Shown in pieces: positions 42,901 to 54,900 of a stretch of DNA of 64,000 nt. This stretch comes from Panopea generosa. Lineage: Eukaryota; Mollusca; Bivalvia; Adapedonta; Hiatellidae. The DNA lies in NCBI GenBank assembly GCA_029582155.1, contig CM055898.1, forward strand, positions 31,807,919 through 31,871,918, written 5' to 3'. Position numbers and translations under genes: made by a program. The notes under the pieces were generated by a model, which was not told where the DNA came from, did no database searches, and saw only the letters and a program-made list of their open reading frames with translations. Positions within the stretch are counted from its first letter, which is position 1, and each line of letters begins with the position of its first letter.

Positions 42901-45900
42901 ATTTACTGTTCAGAGCCTTAAACAGTTTATCAACCTTCTCATGCTACTGATTTAAGTTTTCGACTTGGATATATAACATTATTGTTGGACCGAATATAAG
43001 TAGTAAAGTGAATCATATTTTGCAAACATGGCACCTGGATTATTCTCCTCTTAATAGTATCAAACAATACAACGCATGCTTAAAACTCATTCTCTAATAG
43101 CTTATAAGTATCAATTAGTGTAATTAGTGTCTATTATAAGAGGCAAGTTCTTGTTTTATGCTAATTAATATGTTAACATTGAATTATGTTCTCGTAAATA
43201 TTGCAGAGTATGTAATTGGCACTGTGAAATGATTAATATATAAATACTAGTATTGACGTCCTGGCATACAACACAATCCATCTATATTATAATTTTATTA
43301 TAAATGACAATAATGTTGATACAGCTTTAAACCATTAGATAAATGTGCTGTTGTTGTTATTGTTGTTGTTGTTGTTGAAGATGACGTTTTGTTGTGCTGT
43401 TGTTGAAGATGAGGTAATGTTATTTTTTGTTTATATATTGGTCATGTTCCAGTTATAGTTATTTCATTTGTTGTTTCATCGTCGTTGACGTTGTTATAAT
43501 GAAAGTAATTCATTGTATTTATATTACAAATGTACTCAGTCTATACCAGTATATTACAAATATAAATGACATAATAAAAGTCGAAGACCACGTTCTTTAA
43601 TCATTGAAATATTTTAAGTGTTTAAAATGCAATTATTTATTCATTAGTTAAATATTAAAATGGGAAAATGGGAACTTTTATTTAATATTTAAGAATAAAA
43701 AATGAAATTCATAAAGAAATGTTAAAATTCATTAGGATATTATGCACGTATGTTATGATTGCAAGTTGGCAGCATCAAATCAATGAACGTTTATGAAAAC
43801 TATTCATTTTCAATTAATGTTTACTTCAACATTTTAGATATATATTTAGAAATAAGAATGTGTATGCTATTACCAACAGCACATACCACATAATACAAAA
43901 TATGAATTTAGGCATTGGGAGAGATTCATGAACTTGGGAACTACTAATAGTCAGTTTAATCAGGTCTGTATTTAGTACGATCTTTGAAGACGCTCAATGT
44001 GTTTTGATATCACAGGGTTAGTGAGAATTTCCTTAATCATATCATACTTTAGAATGCAGCAAGTACAATTTTGGTAAGCTTTCTCTTACTTTCATAAAAT
44101 CTTCAGGCGTGGATGTATCACCATGCCGGCAAAGCCCGACCAGCGCCTCTGTAGATTGCAGATCGGAAAATCCACATATCACATTAATACTATCCCTTTT
44201 AGCGTGTCTAATGCTTAACGTTAATTCCAGAATCGCGAAAAAAGATTTGCTAATAAAACCGTATTTAACGGATTGTAAAGTATATAAAAACGGCAACTAT
44301 TCGGTTAATTACAACGCTATGTTTTATTAGCTCTTGAAGAACAATTTACATCTGAAAGAACTTATAAGTGTTACTTCATGTGTCTATGTTACCATGACCA
44401 TGATCGTGTAATTACGTATGGTCTCCTTTATAATTATTTAGAAAAATAATTATTAAAAAGAAGCAGTTTATTGATTTGTATATTGTTGTTGATATTTTAT
44501 GTGCGAAGACCTTTTGGTTAGTATTTTGTGTTTCAAATTAGAAACTTTATTAAGCAAATAAATGGTAAACAAAGGTAAAATACCTGCATATGACATAAAT
44601 ACAAACAATGCTAAACACCGTGTAGCACAGCCTTTTTAAGAAAACTTGTAATTCACTACTGATATCAAAATACACAATGTCAATTGCTCGTGTAAAGATG
44701 AATAAGTAACATGCACTCTTACCCCCAACGTAGTTTATAATAACGACGGGTGTGAAATAATCAAACCAGCGACCTCTGGCGTGAGCGGTCAACACTCAAT
44801 TAAAAGCATATCCGATGTTAGCTTTCTCTTAAAGGAAACATCAAAGATGACCGAGATTAGTTAAGCCATACAATGTATCAGAAGCACTGTTGAGTGACGA
44901 AAGACTTACTGACGCATGTGCTTTGTTCACATGTTAGGCATTGAACCAGGAAGATTATTAAAACAAAGTGGATAATCTTTAACACAATCTGTGGAATCCA
45001 AAGGGTACAGTGACTAAAACAATTTACAAAAAACAATTGCTATAAGTTGGGAAAACAATCATAAATGTTAAATACGATTTCTATATGAGAAACAATTACC
45101 TCGACTTCAAATTAACAGATTTTAAAACCATCTGCACAAATAATTTACCCCTTAGTGTTATGCCAGAATGAAAACAACACAGATGTACTAAATATAAAAC
45201 TGTAAACTATTTATATGTGTAAGGAATATCTAATGAAGTGAATAAAATATAAAATTTAATCATATAGTTTAACACCTCTTTTGATGAAAGTTTTTGTTGT
45301 TGTATGATTGCTGGAAAGGGAAATGAAGTATAGTCGAAAATATGTTTTATTTTCATTTTGCTTTGCATATCTCATTTCATTTTTCTGTATCAACTAACTT
45401 ATCAAGATTGTAGAGTAGATTGACGGATTGTAAGAAGTTTTTATTGAATGTTTACAACATGAACGTCTGATGTACAAAACACATCCTCTTCACGTTTTCT
45501 CTATATTTGTGTCTTCTCCCTCTGATGTACTATATATGAGCTAAGTTAATGACCGAATTAATGAGAACATTTTCAAAACATTTAAATTATCTCTTTGTTA
45601 GAAAGGATTCACATCCATATGTAACCATTTTGTATTCATCACCAAATTACCGACTGAATCAAGCCGCTGATTGAATATCCCTGTGGGAACTGTGACTTGT
45701 CATCTTGAACAATAAGCTAACGTAAATATTTGTTTACACGCAGTTTAATATATTAATATGCGTAACTGTAAAAAGCAATAAATGACAGTTTATTTTATAA
45801 GCTACAAACCATTATTCGACATTTCATATTAGTGTGTACAAAGAGATAAATTAGATGTCTTGTATTTATTCTCATTAGTTATGACAATAAAGACGCGTTA

Positions 45901-48900
45901 ATAAAGTATGCCAGTGAGGTGGGGTGGCGGGGGTGGGTAGTTTAAACTTATTTGTTTTACTTATATTGATTGTGAAACACACGCTTACAACTTAGACAAA
46001 TCGCGCTCGAAGTCTTCCCGGGTAGAACAGAGGGTAAAAACTAAAACACTTAGACACTTTAAAGAGAGTGTTTTATGTATATCAGACATTCTGTTTGTAA
46101 AAAGATGATACACACATCAAAGAGCCAGTAATTTTGTTAACAGTATGACGATCTTAATTAGATGATTAGATGTTTTGTTAAAGAAAATGTAAAAAGAAAT
46201 GTAAAGATAAATGAAAAATAAGAGGTAAAAGCAAAACAATTAACAAAACACAACACAACAAAGTTGCCTTTAAAGATAGTGTGTGGTCTGTATGGGTTCA
46301 ACAACACCAGGAGCGTCATCAATAACACTTGGACGCCTCACTAAGTGCAATTAAGCCTTGCCTAAAATAGTTCAAACTTTGTTTAATAATAAATGTTCCA
46401 TGAGAAAATTCCCATACTGTTGAAAATAACCAGTGCATGTGATACACTTAATTTGTTATCGTGTTATCTGTTTTCTTTCTTATTAGATACACTACATCAA
46501 TCGATACCATGATACCAGATGAAACACATAGAACAGATTTAAGTAAAAAGATGTAAACAAGAATTTGGAGCTTAAAAGAAGATTCTGTCAATTGCTTTAT
46601 CACAATCAGCGTCTTTCAACATGATGTTCATTGATAATCCAGGGAGAACAAAACATTTGAAAACAAAAATGGTGTTTTACGCTACCTGTGTATTATCACC
46701 AGTACTCAGTGGGAACTGCTTTTGATTATTAGCTCAAACAATTATACTGTATGTTTTTATATAAATGTATACTGATTTTGTGTCATATAATCTGATTGAC
46801 AAATATTCATAGTAAAACATTGTATATTGACAGCGTCAATTGTTTCCTTTTTTTAGTATTCACCTGAGTATACTCGTATATGTGTTTTACACCACACTAA
46901 TGTAGATTGGCGCATTTGGTATATGAAAGTCTGGTGGAGTAAACACGTAACACAACGTGAAACGGCAGAAAATGTGATGTGATCTGCACTCGTAAACCAG
47001 AGTTAAGAAGCTCCTAAGGTGCGTTTCGATCTACAATCGTTCCGTTTGTTCGCTTCATTTTAATGTTTGTATTATCCAATAAAGAAGTACCCATATATAT
47101 GCACTGTTCACAAGTGTATGTTCGCTGTTATATGTGTCCTTTGAATCGAATCTTACGTCGTTTCCTGATTGACATCAACTCTTATTGTTATATTTTAATT
47201 CACACATAGAGTTGGAAATATTTCATTCCATAAAATAAAAAAAAATATTAATATATCTGTTATTTCATGTGACCTATGAATCGAAATATACGTCGTTTCC
47301 TGATTCACATAAACTCTTATTGTTAATGTTTTAATTCACAAATAGTGTTGGAAATATTTAATTTTACAATATCAAATACTTAATATATCTGCGAGTTCAT
47401 GTGGCCTTTAAATCGAATTCTACGTCGTTTCCCGTTTGCCATCAGTTTTAATTTTTAAATTTCTAATCCAGAATGCAGTGCGTTATGTTTAAGCAGTAAT
47501 GAAAGAGTGTAAAAAAATAAACATTATTTAGATGTCTGAACGTGAACGTTGTTGTTTGTACGTATTACACGACAATTATCGCCAATGTCAACAAGAACGA
47601 CATTTCTGCTATATGTTCCATATGTAAGAAACTGTAGGAATGTAAAAAAAACATATATTTATGAAAGAATTGTTACCTAAATACACAAAACTGATTTGTA
47701 ACTATATAAAGGTAATAAAGATATAAATATCAAGATGATATTGTATGCTAGAAATGTAGGCAATTATAGGTGGCGTTGTGTGCCAGATGATTCAGAAGCA
47801 AAATCACACAATACATTTGACCGCCGTACCGATTCGATATTCAGAAATAATTAATTATAATAAACCTCAGATTAACTCCAAATAATAGTAAAATGGCCAT
47901 GATACATAAAGACAGTTTTAATGAACGCATACATTGTGTATAAATATAACATATTTATATTCCTTTGAAAGTATGTCGTTCACACAGTGTGACTTAAAAA
48001 GAATACAGATGTGGGGCTCGAATTTTGCATATTAAGTCGGTGTAAGGGACTCTATAAAATCAAGTCTGCTATTTATTTCTTGGACACGTTCTGGGCTTCT
48101 TAATACTCATTTTATCAGATAGTTTTATATAATTATGTATAAAGTATACATAAACTATAACCTGTATTATACAAAAACTTGGTAAATAATATTATTTCTT
48201 AAAAAATACAATCCGATAGCTGATAGTTTTGGACGGCTTTTACTATTTGCACCATCCACGAGCAATGCAGCTGAACATCCCATGATACCATCTCAATACT
48301 ACAACTACATGTACGTTCATAAACAAGCCATTAAATTCACCTTCTCCGACAATCATGTAAGTTGTAAATGTGTTATTTGATGATCATTAAATAATACAAT
48401 CTAGTTGACAATTTGGTAAAGGAAATATCCGTGTTTATTTTTTTCATATTATCTTGATGTGAATGGAATGAGTTGTTTTAAATCAATAATATGGTTTCAA
48501 TCTTTCTGAAAAAATAGAGTTATATCTCGTTTCATTAAAGAGATCCTTTTGAATAATAAATTAAGAGCAAACAAATTGCGTATCTGTTTACACATTTATG
48601 ATACACTCTGTTATTTATGGACTGCCACAGTTGTAAATTGCCTGGCACACTTCGCTTTGTCTTTTAATTATGCAATGATATTTTGTGTGAGATATTTGCA
48701 CCACGATTGAGTAATTAAAACACCACACAAGTTTAAATGATATTGAATTTATTGTCAATCCAGTTGTTCAGGTCGACGGTATTCTTTACTCTGAGCCTAA
48801 TCAGTACAATAGAGGTAGCACAGTGCTTTCCAATCAATTCCATCAAAACTTGATATATTTCTTGCACTAATTATACGACTTTTCGATTACAAATATTCGA

Positions 48901-51900
48901 ATATTCGGAAACCGTTACATGTATAATCGAATGAAGAAACGTGCCGTTAACACCATTCATTATGATTCATTCGATTATACATGTTACGCTAGAAAGTTTC
49001 AAAAGTGACGGTTGACAACCACTAGTGCCCATTCATCGTAGGGACTGCATATGTGCGTTTGTGGCGGATGTGTCTTTGAATTTTTATTTTTTTATGCTTA
49101 AGGTTCTTAAAGCTTTTCCCCAGCCTCAAATGCGAAAAAGAGCATTTAGTTGATGGAGTTAAGTTTTTAGTATAAATATATAAACTATTGTTGGATAAAT
49201 TCATAGTATACATAAATTATTACATTTACGTCTGTGGTTTATTGAGATTTCCATCGAAAACAAAAGTGATAGTTCTCAGCTGAAATTATTTCTTTTGGGC
49301 AGATTTTTAAAAAAATATAAGTTTGTCCTTGAAAAAGTGGATATAAAATGTTATATAATTTTTGTGGCGTAATATAGATATTGGATATAATTCTCTGGGG
49401 CAGTTCACATATATTGTGAAAACTGAATACCGTAAGGAAAGAACTGCCCTCTGGAATTGTAGTTCATAATTCGAAACAACTGTTGATTAACCTCCATCGA
49501 CTGCAAAACTTGCACACTGGTACATGTTCCTCATACCGGCTTCACGCATGCGCCAACTGTATATATGATCTTTGAACTTGAATTTAAACTAATAGACCGT
49601 TTGTATGAACGTTTATTACATATAAATCATTGAAACACATAAACCTATAAACCGAATATGTGATGTTTTTAATGATATCAATATATCTAACATCAGCAGT
49701 AGACGTGCGTGCCTCCGGAATACAATTAATGATTAACCAAAAATGAAGAAATAATGATCTTGAAGTTTGAAGCGTTGTGTCTAAAATTAAAAAAAAACAT
49801 TGAGAACATCTGTTCACAATGACTTTTTTTATAAAAATAATGTTAGTTTTACAAGGGTAATTGGTTTGAACTTGATAATGTATTGCACCACTTGTGTAGG
49901 GTTTGTCTCCACAAGTACCATATACATGTATCGAAGGCAGCGTTAACAATTATTGCTATTAGTTTGATATTTACAAAAATGATCTGTTTCAATAATGGTG
50001 CATCCATTTGCGTCATGAGAGAAAGGAAGATACAAATGTTTAAAAATGGAGTCTTAGTTAAACATTAAGCTAGATAGTTTTGACAATGTTGCCAGTCACA
50101 TGTGTAAAGGGAACGAAAGGTCCTTATCAGTAATTATTGGGAGTTTTCGTCATCCTACATTAATCTGAGATTAAATAAAATTGATATCTGTTTTTAATTA
50201 CATGCAAATCATAATAATTGCGAATAAAATGTCAAATACAATTTAAATCTAATTCAATGACATTGGGCAATTTTATGATTTTTTATAAACTTATTGCGTG
50301 GTAAACGTGGTACGCAAATATAATGTAGATAATGAAATACATTTAAAATGAAATAAACACTTAATAATTATAACTATATAATGAAAACAGCAAAACTTCA
50401 GAAATGTTTTTTTTGCGTAATAAATGCTCAAACTAAAACCCAAATTAACTCGCGATAACAACCATCGATAAAGACAACCGGATACTCTGTTACTTTTATA
50501 AGCGCATGAATGTTGCACCACAAACACTGTTACATTGAAAAGCACCTTCACGAACGCCGGAATAGGGGTGGAACACAACCATTGATGTATTACGCTATCT
50601 GTTTGTTATCACAAGTTCTCAGTGGGAACGGCTTTTGATTATTTAGCTCAAACAATTATACTGTATGTTTTTATATAAATGTATACAGTTTTTGTGTCAT
50701 ATAATCTGACTGACGAATATTCATAGTAAAACATTGTATATTGACAGCGTCATTTGTTTCCTTTTTTAAGTATTCTCCTGAGTATACTCGTATATGTGTT
50801 TTACGCCACACTTATGTAGATTGGCGCATTTGGTATATGAAAGTCTGGTGGAGTAAACACGTAACACAACGTGAAACGGCAGAAAATGTGATGTGATCTG
50901 CACTCGTAAACCAGAGTTAAGAAGCTCCTAAGGTGCGTTTCGATCTGCAATCGTTCCGTTTGTTCGCTTCATTTTAATGTTTGTATCATACCATTAAGAA
51001 GTACCCAAATATATGCACTGCTCACCAGTATATGTTCGCTGTTATATGTGTCATTTGAATCGAATCATACGTCGTTTCCTGATTGACATAAACTCTTATT
51101 GTTATATTTTAATTCACACACAGTGTTGGAAATATTTCATTCCATAAAATAAAAAAACATTAATATATCTGTAATTTCATGTGACCTATGAATCGAATTA
51201 TACGTCGTTTCCTGATTCACATAAACTATTATTGTTAATGTTTTAATTCACAAATAGTGTTGGAAATATTTAATTTTACAATATCAAATACTTAATATAT
51301 CTGCAAGTTCATGTGGCTTTTAAATCGAATTCTACGTCGTTTCCCGTTTGCCATAAGTTTTAATTTTTAAATTTCTAATCCAGAATGCAGCGCGTTATGT
51401 TTAAACAGTAATGAAAGAGTGTAATAACATAAACATTATTTAGATGCCTGAAGGTGAACGTTGTTTTTATACGTATTTCACGACCATTATCGCCAATGTC
51501 AACTAGAACGACAGTTTCTGCTATATGTTCCATATGTAAGAAACTGTGGGAATGTAAAAACATATATTTATGAAAGAATTGTTACCAAAATACACCAAAC
51601 TGATTTGTAACTATATAAAGGTAATAAAGATATAAAGATCAAGATGATATTGTATGCTAGAAATGTAGGCAATTATAGGTGGCGTTGTGTGCCAGATGAT
51701 TCAGAAGCAAAATCACACAATACATTTGACCGCCGTACCGATTCGATATTCGGAAATAATAAATTATAATAAACCTCAGATTAACTCCAAATAATAGTAA
51801 AATGGCCATGGTACATTTAGACAGTTTTAAGGAAAGCATACATTTTGTATAAATATGATACCATCTCAATACTACAACTACATGTACGTACTTAAACAAG

Positions 51901-54900
51901 TCATTAAAATACACCTTCTCCGACAATCATGTAAGTTGTAAATGTGTTATTTGATGATCATTAAATAATACAATCTAGTTGACTATTTAGTAAACAATTT
52001 TGAAAGTGAACTCCTACATCCGTGTTTATTTTTTTTTCATTTTATCTTGATGTGCGACTTTTATGAAATGGAATGAGTTTTATTAAATCTATTATATGAT
52101 TTCAATCTTTCTGAAAAATAGAGCTATATCTCATTTCATTAGAGAGATCCTTTTGAATATAATTAATAAAGTGCTAACAAATTGCGTATCTGTTTACACA
52201 TAAATGATACACTCTGTTTTATATGGACTGTTACAATCGTTAATTGCCTGGCAGACTTCGTTTTGTCTGTTAATTATGCAATGATATTTTGTGTGAGATA
52301 TTTGTACCACGATTTAGTAATTAAAACACCATACAAGTTTAAATGATGTTGAATTTATTGTCAATCCAGTTGTTCAGGATGACGGTATTCTTTACTCTGT
52401 GCCTAATCAGTACAATAGAGGTAGCACAGTGCTTTCCAATCAATTCTTTCAAAACTTGGTATATTTCTTGCACTTATTATACGACTTTTCGATTATAGAT
52501 ATTCGAATAATCGGAAACCGTAATATGTATCATAGAATGAAGAAACGTGCCTTTAATACCATTCATAATGATTCATTCGATTATACATGTTACGTTAGAA
52601 AGTTTCAAAAGTGACGGTTGACAACCACTAGTGTCTATTCTTCGTAGGGACTGCATATGTGCGTTTTTGACGGATGTGCCTTTGAATTCTTATTTTTCTA
52701 TGCTTAAGGTTCTTGAAGCTTTTCCCCTCAACCTCAAATGTAGAAAAGAGCATTTAGTTGATGGAGTTAAGTTTTTTTGTATAAATATATAAACTATTGT
52801 TGGACTAAATTCATAGTATACATAAATTATTACATTTACGTCTGTGGTTTATTGAGATTTCCATCGAAAACAAAAGTGATAGTTCTCAGCTGAAGTTATT
52901 TCTTTTGGGCAGATTTTTAAAAAAATATAAGTTTGTCCTTGAAAAAGTGGATATAAAATGTTATATAATGTTTGTGTCGTAATATAGATATTGGATATAA
53001 TTCTCTGGGGCAGTTCACATATCTTGTGAAAACCGAATACCGTAAGGAAAGAACTGCCCTCTGGAATTGTAGTTCATAATTCGAAACAACTGTTGATTAA
53101 CCTCCATCCACTGCACAATTTTCAAACTGGTACATGTTCCTCATACCGGCTTCACGCATGCGCCAACTGTATGTATGATCTTTGAACTTGAATTTAAACT
53201 CATATGACGTTTGTATGCACTTTTATTACATATAATTCATCTAAACACATAAACCTATAAACCGAATATGAGATGTTATTAATGATATCAATATTATCCA
53301 ACATCAGCAGTAGACGTGCGTGCCTCCAGTATACAATTTATGACTAACCAAAAATGAAGAAATAATGATCTCGAAGTTTGAAGCGTTGTGTCTAAGATTA
53401 AAAACAACCATTGAGAACATCTGTCTCATTGACTTTTTTTTTATAAAGATAATGTTAATTTTACAAGGGTAATTGGTTTGAACTTGATAATGTATTGCAC
53501 CACTTGTGTAGGGTTTGTCTCCATCAGTACCATAAATGTATCGGAGGCAGCGTTAACGATAATTGCTATTTGTTTGATATTAACAAAATATAATCTGTTT
53601 CCACAATGGTGCATCCATTTGCTTTATGAGAGAAAGGAAGATACAAATGTTTAAAATGGAGTCTTGGTTACACATTAAGCTAGATAGTTTTGACAATGTT
53701 GCCAGTCACATGTGTAAAGGGAACGAAAGGTCCTTATCAGTAATTATTGGGAGTTTTCGTCTTCCTACGTTAATGTGAGATTATATAAAACTGATATCTG
53801 TTTTTAGTAACATGTTAATCATAATAACTCATTGCGAAACTTGGTACGCAAATATAATTTAGATAATGAAATGCATGTAAAATGAAATTAACACTTAATA
53901 ATTATATCAATATAATGAAAACAGCAAAACTTCAGAAACGTTTTTTTTTTCGTAATAAATGCTCAAACTATAACCAAAAGTAAATCGCGATAACACCCAT
54001 CAAAAAAGACAACCGGATACTCTGTTACTATTATAAGCGCATGAATGGTGCACCACGAAACACTGTTACATTGCGTCAGTGGTTAGAGATAGCATCTACA
54101 CGAACGCTGGAATAGGGGTGGAACACAACCATTCCCAGGTATTATGATTTTATCTGCTTTAATTATTACTTTATAACGAAGCATAAAATTTGAAACAGGG
54201 CTCCAAAGTCAAGTGTTTTATCAGTTGAACTACGTGATTGAATAAACTGTTTACATAATAAGGTCCGTCTTATTGATGAAGGGTAAGGTATAAAACGGGC
54301 GAATGGTTTACACAAGTTCATATGATTCATTACTCTTAACTGCGTAACTTAAAGGCGGTAACCTCGGCTGTCATATCAATGTCTAATTCAGCAAAGTCCA
54401 ATAAATTCAAAAGAGTTATCATATTTCATCTAAAAATCGGCAATATTTGTTATGGTGTGCATTGACATTTCAATGGTTTAATATGTAAGCAGTTTTTCAA
54501 ACTAAAATGTTATTGGATTATTTACATCGATATCATCAATATCTGATCACATTTCATTTTTACGAGTATTGAATGTAATGTCATGGAATAAGAAGATAAG
54601 AGCGGTTTTTAAAAAATCCATGTGCTTGTATACCATTCTTCAAAATGTATTGGACGAGCTTAATGTGTTCATGCTAATAAAACTGATCATAATAAGCTCA
54701 TATTTAGTAAACTAAAAAAAAAAGATAATAAGTTCGCGCATCACGGAATTATAATTTCAAATGTATATACGAGGTGGGGGAACGGAAAGTTCGTAGACTT
54801 TGGCCATATTCTATTTTTCTATCAATTATGGAATGCACAATATTGTTATTGTAATTAAAATAAATGTATATGGGACGTATTTTAATAATTTAGCATGACA

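Larger units (their letters stand above)
44100..50584. repeat. Segmental tandem array, unit C
   Basis: Shares the landmarks at 44295 (ATTCGGTTAATTACAACG), 44825 and 45165, and the 46410-46670 block homologous to 35725-35960. The right part, 46676-50584, is duplicated directly as unit D. A degraded tRNA-like B box lies on the minus strand near 44740-44810. No gene. Confidence 0.75.
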
